DNA of 64,000 bases, from positions 334,985 to 398,984 of the forward strand of contig WPHV01000006.1 in the NCBI GenBank assembly GCA_009744235.1. The letters are read 5' to 3'. This document shows, piece by piece, positions 36,286 to 46,022 of this stretch; the stretch's first letter is position 1; the number at the start of each line of letters is the position of its first letter. This DNA comes from Gillisella vitis. Lineage in GTDB: Bacteria > Pseudomonadota > Alphaproteobacteria > Rhizobiales > Rhizobiaceae. The notes beneath the pieces are model-generated. The model searched no databases. It saw only the letters and a program-made list of their open reading frames with translations, and was not told the origin of the DNA. Made by a program: the position numbers and the translations under genes.

Positions 36286-37536
36286 ATGCGCTCGGCGGCT
36301 CGGCCGCTCGCTATTATCATGCTCGGCGTACTGTTGGTGGGCTGCGCGTCGCGGGCGGTGGGCGTGATGAAGCCGGTCGGCGCGGCGGTTAAGGCCGCCA
36401 ATGCCAGCGAGGTCAATCTCCTGGCTGCGACGACCCGCGCGCCCTCTGAGGATAAATCGATCCTGTTCAGCGGCGAGCGCGGAACGGGTCTGTTGATCGA
36501 TGCCGTCACCATTTCGATTCCTCCCGCCGCAAACCGCAAGATCGGCGAGGTTCAATGGCCAAAGAAACTGCCGCCGGATCCGCGCAAGGACTTCACGACC
36601 GTTGCCGTCCAGCCCATTCAGACCGACCAGCAGCGCCGGGCCTGGCTGAACACCCATGCAAAGGGCAAGCATCGCGTGCTGCTGTTTGTGCACGGATTCA
36701 ATAATACCTACGAGGATTCCGTCTATCGCTTCGCCCAGATCGTCCACGATTCAGGCACGGATGTGGTGCCGATGGTGTTTACCTGGCCGTCTCGCGCCAG
36801 TATTTTCGACTATAATTACGACAAGGAAAGCACCAATTATTCCCGCGATGCCCTGGAAGAGATGCTGACCCGCATGACCAGCGACCCGCAGGTTTCGGAT
36901 GTGACGGTCATGGCGCATTCGATGGGGTCGTGGCTTGCCGTCGAAGCGCTGCGGCAAATGGCCATCCGCCATGGCGGCGTCAATGCCAAGATTACCAATG
37001 TCATTCTTGCCTCTCCGGATCTGGATGTCGATGTGTTCGGCAAGCAGTTTCAGGCATTAGGGCCAAAGCCACCGCATTTCACACTGTTCGTTTCTCAGGA
37101 TGACCGGGCGCTGAGTATTTCCCGGCGTATTTCCGGCAATGTCGACCGGTTGGGGCAGATCAATCCGGCCAATGAACCGTATCGAAGCGTGCTCGAAAAG
37201 GCTGGCATCACCGTTCTTGACCTGACCAAGCTGAAAACTGGTGACAGGCTGAACCACGGCAAGTTTGCCGAAAGCCCTGATGTCGTGCGGTTGATCGGCG
37301 GACGGCTGATCGCCGGACAGACCGTGACGGATTCGCAGGTCGGTGTCGGAGAAGCCATCGGTGCCGTCACCATCGGCGCCACCAATACGATCGGCCAGGC
37401 GGCCAGCACGGCAATCAGCGCGCCGATCATGATCTTCGACCCCCGGACCCGCCGAAACTATGGTGACCAGCTGAAAAAGCTGGGCGAAAGCGCTGGCTCG
37501 ACGGTTAACTCCGTCGGCGACACGGTGCCACGGTGA
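36286..37536 (+). CDS. Lipoprotein alpha/beta-hydrolase (DUF900 family)
   Basis: About 416 residues from ATG 36286, chosen because it gives a lipoprotein signal peptide MRSAARPLAIIMLGVLLVGC with a lipobox cysteine; the frame is open from 36145. The hydrolase core has VLLFVHGFNNTYEDS (oxyanion region) and the nucleophile elbow MAHSMGSW. DUF900 proteins are predicted esterases or lipases, here likely anchored in the envelope. The C-terminal 80 residues (Gly/Ala/Thr-rich, GAVTIGATNTIGQAAS) fall outside the hydrolase fold. Substrate unknown. Confidence 0.85.
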   Translation: MRSAARPLAIIMLGVLLVGCASRAVGVMKPVGAAVKAANASEVNLLAATTRAPSEDKSILFSGERGTGLLIDAVTISIPPAANRKIGEVQWPKKLPPDPRKDFTTVAVQPIQTDQQRRAWLNTHAKGKHRVLLFVHGFNNTYEDSVYRFAQIVHDSGTDVVPMVFTWPSRASIFDYNYDKESTNYSRDALEEMLTRMTSDPQVSDVTVMAHSMGSWLAVEALRQMAIRHGGVNAKITNVILASPDLDVDVFGKQFQALGPKPPHFTLFVSQDDRALSISRRISGNVDRLGQINPANEPYRSVLEKAGITVLDLTKLKTGDRLNHGKFAESPDVVRLIGGRLIAGQTVTDSQVGVGEAIGAVTIGATNTIGQAASTAISAPIMIFDPRTRRNYGDQLKKLGESAGSTVNSVGDTVPR

Positions 37537-37540
37537 TCTC

Positions 37541-37593
37541 TGCTCTATAATTACCACCTTGAATCGATTTCGGTTTCAGGAATTATGCAGTAG
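37541..37593. repeat. Degenerate copy of the ATTATGCAGTAG palindrome
   Basis: The right arm CGGTTTCAGGAATTATGCAGTAG-type sequence (37571-37593) matches the outer arm of the 34183-34242 repeat; the left arm is eroded (CTATAATTACC). It lies between the lipoprotein gene and the racemase-family gene. Confidence 0.6.
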
Positions 37594-37643
37594 ATCGCCT
37601 TTTGCTTGAGGAACTGATCAGCCACGAACCGGAGGATGCCGCG

Positions 37644-38687
37644 ATGAGATGGAAGCGGATGATGCAATTGCTCGATGTGCATTGCGAAGGCGAAATCGGC
37701 AAAGTGGCGATTGGTGGGGTGCCTAAAATTCCCGGCGATACGGTGGCGGATCAGTTGCATTGGCTGAATACGGACCCGAAAGGCCGGGAACTGCGGCATT
37801 TTCTGGTGTTGGAGCCACGCGGAGCACCAATTGGCTCGGTCAATCTGCTGCTACCGGCCAAGGACAGCCGAGCGGATGCCGCCTTCATCATCCTTCAGCC
37901 GGATCAGGCCCATGCCAGCTCCGGCTCCAACTCGATCTGCGTCACCACGGCCCTGCTTGAAAGCGGCATGATCGAGATGCAGGAACCGGAAACGGTGGTG
38001 ATGCTGGAAACCGCCGCCGGACTGGTCAAAGCCGTGGCGCAATGCAGGGAAGGGCATTGCGACAGTGTCACCTTGACCATGGTGCCATCCTTCGTTCACG
38101 AACTGGACGCGCAGATTGCCACGGAAAGTTGGGGCGAGATTCGCTTCGATCTCGCCTATGGCGGCGTGTTTTATGCGCTTGTGGATGTCCGCCAACTCGG
38201 ACTGACCATCGAACCGGGCAATGCCCGCCGCCTGGTGGAGGCTGGCATGCTGTTGAAGGGCGAAATTAATCAGCGCATACAGGTCGTCCATCCGGATATT
38301 CCGGCCATTTCCGGCGTCGCCTATGTGATGTTTCGCGATGAGGACCCAGACGGCGCTGTGCGCACCTGCACCACCATGTGGCCGGGCCGAGTGGACCGTT
38401 CGCCTTGTGGCACAGGAAATTCGGCCAATCTCGCCACATTGCATGCGCGTGGCCGGGTCAAGCCGGGTGACAGCTTTCTGTCGCGCTCGATCATCGGTTC
38501 GCAGTTCACGGTCGGTCTGCAAGGCCTGACAACTGTTGCCGGGCGCCCCGCCGTCATTCCCACCATTACCGGGCGCGGCTTTACCTATGGCATCCACCAG
38601 GTTGCCCTGGATGCCTTCGATCCACTGGGGGGTGGGTTTGTGTTGACGGATGTCTGGGGTGCTGCGGCCGAAACCATCAAGATTTAA
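37644..38687 (+). CDS. Proline racemase family protein, probable trans-3-hydroxy-L-proline dehydratase
   Basis: 347 residues from ATG 37644, which has GGAGG eight bases upstream. Proline racemases and hydroxyproline epimerases use two cysteines, in MCGH and SPCGTG. Here the first site reads ASSGSNSIC, so Ser93 replaces the cysteine and Ser95 the histidine; the second site RSPCGTGNSA (Cys255) is intact. A Ser(Thr)/Cys pair is the mark of trans-3-hydroxy-L-proline dehydratases, which form pyrroline-2-carboxylate. No proline or hydroxyproline genes adjoin it. Confidence 0.8.
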   Translation: MRWKRMMQLLDVHCEGEIGKVAIGGVPKIPGDTVADQLHWLNTDPKGRELRHFLVLEPRGAPIGSVNLLLPAKDSRADAAFIILQPDQAHASSGSNSICVTTALLESGMIEMQEPETVVMLETAAGLVKAVAQCREGHCDSVTLTMVPSFVHELDAQIATESWGEIRFDLAYGGVFYALVDVRQLGLTIEPGNARRLVEAGMLLKGEINQRIQVVHPDIPAISGVAYVMFRDEDPDGAVRTCTTMWPGRVDRSPCGTGNSANLATLHARGRVKPGDSFLSRSIIGSQFTVGLQGLTTVAGRPAVIPTITGRGFTYGIHQVALDAFDPLGGGFVLTDVWGAAAETIKI

Positions 38688-39022
38688 GAGCTGTGATGGC
38701 GCCCAGCTGGGGGCCTCCCGACATCGGTAATCTTAAAACGTGAGGGATCGTCACAAACCCATCTATTCTTAAGGTTGTCAATTGTGTTGATTACACCGTA
38801 CTACAGTGTGTCAGTTTCATACGGAACTGGCTATCGTGCCATTTCTTTTGTTTTCGTTTGTCTTTTCAGGAAAGCCGGGTTGCAATTTTCCTAAGGCAAG
38901 CTTTTTAAATCTAGGGTTTTCGGCAGAGCAGCAGCAACCGGTTTTGGACACGATGCCACACCGTGGCAAAGCGAATTTCGGACGATTGGCAAAGCGCATG
39001 GTGCTTTCGGCAAGGGGACGCA
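38688..39022. other. Intergenic region before the CRP/FNR regulator
   Basis: 335 bases with no supported gene. It is AT-richer than the flanks and must hold the regulator's promoter, but I see no element clear enough to mark. Confidence 0.4.
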
Positions 39023-39763
39023 ATGACATCGGAAGATACTGCTGATACTGGCATGGCAGATACGGACATGACAGATACGGGCATGTTTCTGGCCAAGGCG
39101 GATATTTTCACCAGCCTGACACCGGAAGAAGACAGGGCATGGTCGCAACTCTGCACCGTTGAGAGCGTTTCGGGTGGCACGATTGTCCTCGATTATGGCA
39201 TCAGGCCCGAAATTGTGCTCGTCGTCCTGTCCGGCGCTCTGCGTGCGACGCTGCGTGTTTCAGCCGGAAAGGAGTTATTTCTGGATATGATCGGCCCCGG
39301 CGGCACTATGGCAGAAATGGATGCGATACGCGCTGAAGGCTATAATCTCTGTCTGATGGCCACCACTGATGCGATGCTGGTTCGAATGCCAGTGGACGTC
39401 TTCAATGACATTATCGCTCAAAAACACACGGTTTGTTTGAGCCTGCTGTCCGTCTTGGTCCAGCGCATGCACGTCCTGCATGCCAGAATATGCGAGTTTT
39501 CCTATCTCGATGTCCGGCATCGCCTTTACACAACCTTGCTCCGATTGTCGAAACCCTCTGAGGACAAGCCTCAGCAGCGCATGATCTCTCCGGTGATCAT
39601 TCATGCGGCTTTAGCCGAACATGTTGGCGCACGCCGCGAAACCGTCTCACGCGAGATGTCGCGTCTGGTGCAGGATGGCGTGATCCAACGCACCCGCACT
39701 GCGATTGTCATCCGTCAACCCCATGCGCTATTGCGGCGCCTGTCGCAATTCGATTTTTCGTGA
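39023..39763 (+). CDS. CRP/FNR-family transcriptional regulator
   Basis: 246 residues from ATG 39023, with AAGGGGA upstream. An N-terminal extension contains a three-fold repeat (DTGMADTDMTDTGM), encoded by three 15-base units. The cyclic-nucleotide-binding-like beta-roll runs to about residue 150 and the helix-turn-helix reads AEHVGARRETVSREMSRLV. No N-terminal cysteine cluster of FNR type is present, so oxygen sensing through Fe-S is unlikely. It is an orphan; targets are unknown. Confidence 0.88.
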   Translation: MTSEDTADTGMADTDMTDTGMFLAKADIFTSLTPEEDRAWSQLCTVESVSGGTIVLDYGIRPEIVLVVLSGALRATLRVSAGKELFLDMIGPGGTMAEMDAIRAEGYNLCLMATTDAMLVRMPVDVFNDIIAQKHTVCLSLLSVLVQRMHVLHARICEFSYLDVRHRLYTTLLRLSKPSEDKPQQRMISPVIIHAALAEHVGARRETVSREMSRLVQDGVIQRTRTAIVIRQPHALLRRLSQFDFS

Positions 39764-40206
39764 ATTATTATTCTTCCCAATGGTTTAGGTTGAAACTCAA
39801 GGCGACGGTCCTTCATGGATCTCGTCAGTTGCCCTAAAACAAGAAAAACTAAAATTTTAGCTTATTGCTTTAGTCAATTTCAGTGTGCTCCTGATACAAG
39901 CAAGGGCAATCGCTGAGACTTGGAGCGCTGACTTGGTTCTGCATGATGCAGACTGCTCCCTGCAAGGTCCAGCATGGAAAATGCAATCCTGACATGATGC
40001 TGCCCGAATGCGACAGTCCGCCCGACCGTTGCGGAAGCATTGTCATCAGGTCTGACTGAGCGCTTGCGGATATCTCATGCCTCCCGGCTTTAAGATATTA
40101 CCTAGCAAATTGAGTGGGTTACGGGTTTTTTTTCGCACGTTTGACAAAGCGTATGATGCTGTAACCGAGTGATGCGGCCCAGCGACAACCCTCAACGGAG
40201 GAAACC
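39764..40206. other. Intergenic region before the receiver gene
   Basis: 443 bases without a supported gene. A TTGACA at 40141-40146 with an uncertain -10 region about 17 bases on could be the promoter of the signalling operon. Nothing else stands out. Confidence 0.35.
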
Positions 40207-40608
40207 ATGAGCATTCTGATCGTTGAAGATAATGCCACCAACGCGATGATCCTGAAACATCTTGCACGCAAGGTCGCCGATGATGAAATCATCGTGCAGG
40301 CCGATGCCAATGAGGCGCTGGTTCTGTGTCATCAAACGCTGTTCGATCTGTTGATTGTCGATCAGATCCTGCCGGGTATGAGCGGTTTGCAATTTGTCAC
40401 CACGCTCCGCCAGCTCGGCCGTTATGATCAGGTGCCGATCATTATGGTCACCGCCGACAATGAACCGGGACTGCGCCAGGCCGCCCGGCAGGTCGGCATT
40501 ACCGACTTTTTGACCAAGCCGGTTGAAGCCCTGGCCTTCCGCCAGTTGATCGCCAATTATCGCGGCGGCAGCGTGGCGGGTGAAGCGCGGGGCGCTGTGG
40601 TCCGATGA
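40207..40608 (+). CDS. Single-domain response regulator (receiver)
   Basis: 133 residues, a bare receiver domain: acidic pair in ILIVEDNATN, phospho-acceptor aspartate in LLIVDQILPGMSG, Thr in IIMVTAD and Lys in FLTKPVEAL. No output domain, so it acts through protein contact or as a phosphate relay, probably with the hybrid kinase two genes downstream. Its stop overlaps the next start by four bases (ATGA). AACGGAGG precedes the ATG. Confidence 0.92.
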   Translation: MSILIVEDNATNAMILKHLARKVADDEIIVQADANEALVLCHQTLFDLLIVDQILPGMSGLQFVTTLRQLGRYDQVPIIMVTADNEPGLRQAARQVGITDFLTKPVEALAFRQLIANYRGGSVAGEARGAVVR

Positions 40609-41099
40609 AAGGATATATCCTCGTCATCGCCCTGCTTTTTGCCTTGGCACCGCGCGCAGACGCGCTCGACACGCCCAAGGGCGCAGTCATCCTGACCGTC
40701 GAAGGCAAGCTTTCTCACTCCAATAGCGGCGACAAGGCGCTTTTCGATCTCGCCATGCTGGACGCCTTGCCAGGACGGACCGTGACGCTCGATACGCCCT
40801 GGACGAAAAAAGCGGCCACCTATTCCGGCCCCTTGCTCCGTGCCATTCTGGATGCCGCTGGCGCTGGACAGGGAGCCGTGACCATACGGGCGCTCAATGA
40901 CTATTCGGCGGTTATTCCCCCGGAGGATGTATCCGGGCTCAACATTATCCTCGCCACACGCATGGACGGTGAAACCATGCCGGTGCGCGACAAGGGCCCG
41001 ATGATGGTCATCTATCCGTTCGACGAGGACAGCAATCTCTATACGGAAACCTATTTCGCGCGCTCCGTTTGGCAGATCAAATCGCTCGAGGTTCGGTGA
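40605..41099 (+). CDS. Periplasmic SUOX/YedY-fold protein without cysteine
   Basis: 164 residues with a Sec signal (MKGYILVIALLFALAPRADA). The mature part resembles the oxidoreductase molybdopterin-binding fold (VEGKLSHS, TYSGPLLRAILDAAGAG, VTIRALNDYSAVIPPEDV, FARSVWQIKSLEV). It contains no cysteine, so it cannot supply the thiolate ligand that real sulfite-oxidase-type enzymes give to molybdenum. That, and the overlaps with receiver and kinase genes (ATGA, TGATG), suggest a ligand-binding or sensory partner of the kinase. Confidence 0.75.
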   Translation: MKGYILVIALLFALAPRADALDTPKGAVILTVEGKLSHSNSGDKALFDLAMLDALPGRTVTLDTPWTKKAATYSGPLLRAILDAAGAGQGAVTIRALNDYSAVIPPEDVSGLNIILATRMDGETMPVRDKGPMMVIYPFDEDSNLYTETYFARSVWQIKSLEVR

Positions 41100-43354
41100 T
41101 GCTGCTCGCTCCCGCCACGGCGCAAAAACGTCAAACGCAGCCAAAGACGACCTTGATCCTGTTGATCCTGTCGGGTGTCCTGCTGCTGACATTTCTTCTG
41201 CTGTTCAAGGACGTATCGGATCGCTACCGCCTGTTGTTTGATGATATCAGGGAAAACGCGGTCTGGTCGATCTACCAATTGGACCGGGAAGCGCGCGCCC
41301 TCGATTATGTCCTGGCGGAAGCCAGCAACGAGAGGGCCAGCGACGAGAAGACAATCGCGCAAGTGTCTATGCGCTACGATATTCTCCTGTCCCGGATCAA
41401 CCTGGTCAATGATTCCAAATTCGGTAGCTATTTTAACAGTGACGCGACGATATCAGGCCATTTGCAAAGCATCGGCGACATCATCCGGAAAATACAACCG
41501 GTTTTGGACAGACTTCAAACCGGCGTCGTACTGGACACTCAACAGATTAATGAGGTTAAGCAGGACCTGGATGCCCTGTGCGCGCAAACCAACGACCTGT
41601 TGATCTACACCAATTCCTACGTTGGCAACCAACGCTCCACCATGCGCAGCGCCATGTTCGAGATGGAAAAGACGTCGGCCATTATGCTCGGCCTGTTGAT
41701 GGCATCTGTGATCTTTCTCGTTGTCACATTGCACCGCCAGCTCAAGTCGGTTCGCGAGACCAGCCGCCGCCTGGAAACCATGACCAGGGAGTTATCGGAT
41801 GCCTATGAGGCTGCCGATTCCGGCAATCGGGCCAAGTCTCAGTTCATGGCCACCATGGGCCATGAAATCCGCACACCGCTTAACGCCATCCTGGGCATGG
41901 CCGAATTGCTGGAATATTCGCAGCTGCCATCCGATGCCATGCAAAGCGTCAAGACCATCCGCTCGTCTGGCGAAGCGCTGTTGGAAGTGATCAACGAGAT
42001 CCTGGATTACTCGAAGATCGAGCATGGCAAGCTGGAGCTGGAAGAGCGGGCCGTCGATATTTCCAGTCTGGCGGAAAACACCATCAGCATCATGCAGGGT
42101 CGCTCCGACGATCAGGACAACCAGCTGGTGCTGGATATTCCGGTGTCTCTCGATGCACTTTACGTGCGCACCGACCCCACCCGCCTGCGCCAGGTTCTGC
42201 TCAATCTGCTCAGCAATGCCATCAAATTCACCCAGAACGGCGTGGTGACGCTGCGGCTGCGCGAATTCTATCGCGGCAGCGCGTTGATGTTGCGGTTCGA
42301 GGTGGAAGATACCGGCATCGGCATTGATGAGACAGGGCTTGCCAAATTGTTCAAGCCATTTTCGCAGGTCGATGCCAGCATCAGCCGCAAATATGGCGGC
42401 ACCGGGCTTGGGCTGACGATTTGCAAGCAGATCGTCGAGAAACTGGGTGGCGAACTGGGCATGAGCAGCACGGTGGGGGTTGGCAGCATATTCTGGTTCG
42501 AACTGCCGGTCATGGCAGCTGGAAAGGACGATGTCCGCCAGAATGCCCGCCACAGCAGCGCGGATCTGCCCCGCCTGAAGATCCTTCTGGTGGAGGATAA
42601 CCGGGTCAACCAGCAGGTTGCCAGCCGTTTCCTCTCAAAACTCGGCCAGGATGTGGTTGTGGCTGGCGATGGCGCCCAGGCGGTGGCTCGCACCGAGCGG
42701 GAAGTCTTCGACCTGATCCTGATGGATATGCAAATGCCGGTCATGGACGGTATCGAGGCGACCCGCCATATCATTGAACGCGGCGGGGCTTCCGCCTTGA
42801 CCCCTGTTGTTGCCATGACCGCAAATGCTTCTGACGACGATCGCCGTCGGTGCCGCGCTGCCGGCATGGTGGGATTTGAATCCAAACCCGTGACCATGAA
42901 CCGCCTGCGCGACCTCATTCTCAGCTTTGCACCGGTGGAACGCGAACAGGCCTCGGCTGACGGGCCGGTTGAGACCAAGCCTCAGCAAGACAGTGTGTTT
43001 GACCATAGCCCACTGACGCTGCAACAGCATCTTGACGAGATGAACGGGCTTGATGAAGCGCGCCACGACGAACTGGTCGAAGCTCTCGGGGAAGAGATCT
43101 ACCAGGAATTGATTGAATCGTTCTTTGATGATGCCGCCCAGCTGCTCGGCGAATTGCACAAGGCCATGGCCCAGCGCAATCCCCGCGAAATCGATCGCGT
43201 ACTCCACACGATCAAGGGAGCTGCCGTCAATGTCGGTTTGAACGATATTGCAGGCTTTGCCCATGCGTTAAGAGTGCAGCAGCCAACGCCGGATGCCGTT
43301 CACAGGTTGACGCAAGAGGTGGATTTGATGAAGCTCAAACTGGTAGGAGCCTGA
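41099..43354 (+). CDS. Membrane hybrid sensor histidine kinase with receiver and HPt domains
   Basis: 751 residues from ATG 41099 (TGATG junction). One helix near residues 17-37, a periplasmic domain of about 160 residues, a second helix near 200-220 (IMLGLLMASVIFLVVTLH), then HisKA with MGHEIRTPLNAIL (His about 254), HATPase (LLNLLSNAIKFT, GTGLGLTICKQ), a receiver from about 490 (ILLVEDNRVNQQ, LILMDMQMPVMDG) and a C-terminal HPt with HTIKGAAVNVG (His about 702). The layout is that of RpfC-like kinases, and an HD-GYP regulator follows 108 bases later. Confidence 0.93.
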   Translation: MLLAPATAQKRQTQPKTTLILLILSGVLLLTFLLLFKDVSDRYRLLFDDIRENAVWSIYQLDREARALDYVLAEASNERASDEKTIAQVSMRYDILLSRINLVNDSKFGSYFNSDATISGHLQSIGDIIRKIQPVLDRLQTGVVLDTQQINEVKQDLDALCAQTNDLLIYTNSYVGNQRSTMRSAMFEMEKTSAIMLGLLMASVIFLVVTLHRQLKSVRETSRRLETMTRELSDAYEAADSGNRAKSQFMATMGHEIRTPLNAILGMAELLEYSQLPSDAMQSVKTIRSSGEALLEVINEILDYSKIEHGKLELEERAVDISSLAENTISIMQGRSDDQDNQLVLDIPVSLDALYVRTDPTRLRQVLLNLLSNAIKFTQNGVVTLRLREFYRGSALMLRFEVEDTGIGIDETGLAKLFKPFSQVDASISRKYGGTGLGLTICKQIVEKLGGELGMSSTVGVGSIFWFELPVMAAGKDDVRQNARHSSADLPRLKILLVEDNRVNQQVASRFLSKLGQDVVVAGDGAQAVARTEREVFDLILMDMQMPVMDGIEATRHIIERGGASALTPVVAMTANASDDDRRRCRAAGMVGFESKPVTMNRLRDLILSFAPVEREQASADGPVETKPQQDSVFDHSPLTLQQHLDEMNGLDEARHDELVEALGEEIYQELIESFFDDAAQLLGELHKAMAQRNPREIDRVLHTIKGAAVNVGLNDIAGFAHALRVQQPTPDAVHRLTQEVDLMKLKLVGA

Positions 43355-43462
43355 AACGGCGGGACCATTCCAACCCCTGAGGGAGCGCTTGGGGAAACGT
43401 ACGGGGCGCATTGAACCCCGCAGATAATTGAAACAAGTGGCCTGACGGTCGCGGAGGCTATA

Positions 43463-44551
43463 ATGCGTATATTGCTGGTTGATGATAACAATACCAATTT
43501 GAAACTGCTGACCCGCCTGGTCAAGAAAATCGACCATTGCGAGCCCGTGGCCTTTTCAACCCCGGAAGAGGTGCTTTCCGCGCTGCCGGAGCTGGATTTC
43601 GATATTGCCATCATCGATTACCAGATGCCGGTGTATAATGGCGTCGAGCTTTACACAGAGATCGTACGGTTCGAGAAATATGCCCAGGTGCCGGTCGTGT
43701 TCATCACCGCCGACAAGGATATGACAACGCGCATGGAGGCCTTGAATGCTGGGGCTATCGACTTTCTGACCAAGCCGGTCAACCCGATCGAATTCCAGGC
43801 CCGGATCCATAACATCGTCAGCCTGTCGATCGCCCGCCGCCAACTGGCCGATCAGGCCGAATGGCTGCGGTGCGAAGTGGATAGGGCGGTGGGCGAGCTG
43901 CGGCAGCGCGAACAGGAAATCATTGAGCGCTTGACGCTGGCAGCGGGCTACAAGGACCCCGATACATCCCGTCACACGCTGCGGGTTGCCGCCTATGCGC
44001 AGGCCATCGCCCGTGAAATGGGATTGCCGGAGCAGTTCTGCACCGATCTGAAGCTGGCAGCGCCGATGCATGACATCGGCAAGGTCGCCATGCCCGACAC
44101 GGTCTTGCTCAAGCAGGGCCGGCTGACCGAATCCGAATATCGCCAGATGCAATCCCACGCCCAAATCGGCAGTGACATTCTCGCCCAGTCTCATTCCTCG
44201 CTGCTTCAGCTTGCCGCTGAAATCGCCGCCAGCCACCATGAGCGCTGGGATGGGCAAGGCTATCCCAACCGCCTGGCAGGCGATGCCATTCCCCTGTCCG
44301 GCCGGATCGTTTGTATTGCCGACAATTTCGACGCCCTGACCACTGAGCGCCCCTATAAGCCTGCCTGGTCCTATGAACGGACTGTGGAGCATGTGTTGGC
44401 GCGGGCTGGAAGTCAGTTCGACCCGGCCTGCGTTGCCGCATTTGAACGGGCGCTACCGGCAATCCATGAGATTATTGAGGCCGACCGGCGTGAACAGGCC
44501 GAGGAAGCAGCCAGAAAGGCCGCTGCCCTGCCGTTGGACAAAATCGCCTGA
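43463..44551 (+). CDS. Response regulator with HD-GYP c-di-GMP phosphodiesterase domain
   Basis: 362 residues, RpfG-like. The receiver (1-125) has ILLVDDNNTN, AIIDYQMPVYNG and FLTKPVNPIE. After a short helical linker the HD-GYP domain has the metal-binding HDIGK near residue 203 and HHERWDGQGYP near 258, both complete, so it should hydrolyse cyclic di-GMP. It follows the hybrid kinase, whose HPt is the likely phosphate donor. The last 30 residues are Ala/Glu-rich and helical. Confidence 0.94.
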   Translation: MRILLVDDNNTNLKLLTRLVKKIDHCEPVAFSTPEEVLSALPELDFDIAIIDYQMPVYNGVELYTEIVRFEKYAQVPVVFITADKDMTTRMEALNAGAIDFLTKPVNPIEFQARIHNIVSLSIARRQLADQAEWLRCEVDRAVGELRQREQEIIERLTLAAGYKDPDTSRHTLRVAAYAQAIAREMGLPEQFCTDLKLAAPMHDIGKVAMPDTVLLKQGRLTESEYRQMQSHAQIGSDILAQSHSSLLQLAAEIAASHHERWDGQGYPNRLAGDAIPLSGRIVCIADNFDALTTERPYKPAWSYERTVEHVLARAGSQFDPACVAAFERALPAIHEIIEADRREQAEEAARKAAALPLDKIA

Positions 44552-44659
44552 CGGCATTGCCGCGCTTGCCTCCAACGCTGAACATGGTATTTCCAGCATG
44601 GATAGAGGGCGCGAGCAGTATGCAGCGCCGCTCAGCCTGATACTCGCCGGAGATCCGCC

Positions 44660-45712
44660 ATGCGCTCGCTTACCATTCGCCGCCCCGATGACTGGCACCT
44701 GCATCTCCGCGACGGCGCCATGCTGGAAGGTGTGATCGGCGATACCAGCCGGCACTTCGCCCGCGCCATCATCATGCCGAACCTGGTGCCGCCGGTGGTG
44801 ACGACAGCGGATGCAGAGGCTTATCGGCAGCGCATTCTGGCTGCCGTGCCGAAGGGCGATCACTTCGAGCCACTGATGACCCTTTACCTGACGGAGCAGA
44901 CCAGCCCTGATGATGTTGAGGAGGGCAAGACAACCGGACTGATCACCGCGGTGAAGCTCTATCCAGCCGGTGCCACCACCAATTCCCATGGCGGGGTGCG
45001 CGATCTCGACAAGGCGATGCCCGTTCTGGAGCGGATGGCGAAAATCGGATTGCCGCTCTGTGTCCATGGTGAGGTGACGACGCCGGAGGTGGATATTTTC
45101 GATCGTGAGGCGGTGTTCATCGACACAGTGCTCGATCCGCTGCGCCGCCGTCTGCCAGAGCTGAAGGTGACGATGGAGCATGTCACCACATCCGATGGGA
45201 TCGATTATATCCTCAGCGCTGGCAGCAATCTGGCTGGCTCGATTACCACCCATCATCTGATCATCAACCGCAATGCCATTCTGGTTGGTGGCATCAGGCC
45301 GCATTATTATTGCCTGCCGGTTGCCAAGCGCGAAAGCCATCGCCTTGCCTTGCGCCGCGCTGCGACCTCAGGTGACAGCCGGTTTTTCCTTGGCACGGAT
45401 TCAGCCCCGCATGTCGATCCTTTGAAGGAATGCGGCTGCGGCTGCGCGGGCATTTATACGTCCATCAACACAATGAGCTGCCTTGCTCATGTGTTTGAGG
45501 AGGATGAGGCCCTCGACCGGTTGGAAGCCTTTGCCTCGCTCAACGGTCCGGCCTGGTATGGGCTTCAACCAAACGACGAGACAATAACCCTGGTCAGACG
45601 TGACGCACCGGTCGCCTTTCCGGCAAAGATCGAAACGGGTGCTGGACCCGTCACGGTTTTCGACCCGATGTTTCCAATCCATTGGGACGTTGAGGCCGCA
45701 ATACAGGCTTGA
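44660..45712 (+). CDS. pyrC: Dihydroorotase, class II
   Basis: Cyclises carbamoyl aspartate to dihydroorotate in pyrimidine synthesis. 350 residues. Metal ligands are visible in [12 protein letters not shown], the carboxylated lysine region [13 protein letters not shown], the histidines of LCVHGEV and MEHVTTSDG, and the aspartate of [10 protein letters not shown]. This is the E. coli-type monofunctional enzyme. pyrE lies 1.8 kb downstream on the same strand, separated by a diguanylate cyclase gene. Confidence 0.96.
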   Translation: MRSLTIRRPDDWHLHLRDGAMLEGVIGDTSRHFARAIIMPNLVPPVVTTADAEAYRQRILAAVPKGDHFEPLMTLYLTEQTSPDDVEEGKTTGLITAVKLYPAGATTNSHGGVRDLDKAMPVLERMAKIGLPLCVHGEVTTPEVDIFDREAVFIDTVLDPLRRRLPELKVTMEHVTTSDGIDYILSAGSNLAGSITTHHLIINRNAILVGGIRPHYYCLPVAKRESHRLALRRAATSGDSRFFLGTDSAPHVDPLKECGCGCAGIYTSINTMSCLAHVFEEDEALDRLEAFASLNGPAWYGLQPNDETITLVRRDAPVAFPAKIETGAGPVTVFDPMFPIHWDVEAAIQA

Positions 45713-46022
45713 CCCGATGCGGATCATCCATCAAGCTGACGGTCATGATGGAGTAAGGAAAACTGAAATTTATCCTCCGCGAAGCTTTTAAGGCGAATAT
45801 TGGCATAAAAACCTATTCCTGGACTGGGTCCGGGCAGAAGCGCGATCTGGGTATTTGATTGGTCTCCTGCAACATGTCTCCCGAAATTGCGCAGCGGTTT
45901 CGGAAAAAAAGCATGTAAAAGCAAAGTCTTGTAGCATGTGAGGTGATCTCTCATCACGCGACATTCTATAGGGGCGCCGGGTTCCACCTTATCCCCTCAT
46001 ACTCACGCGTTTCAGGGCAGAC
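45713..46022. other. pyrC to diguanylate cyclase intergenic region
   Basis: 310 bases, no gene and no clear regulatory motif seen. It should contain the promoter for the diguanylate cyclase. Confidence 0.4.
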
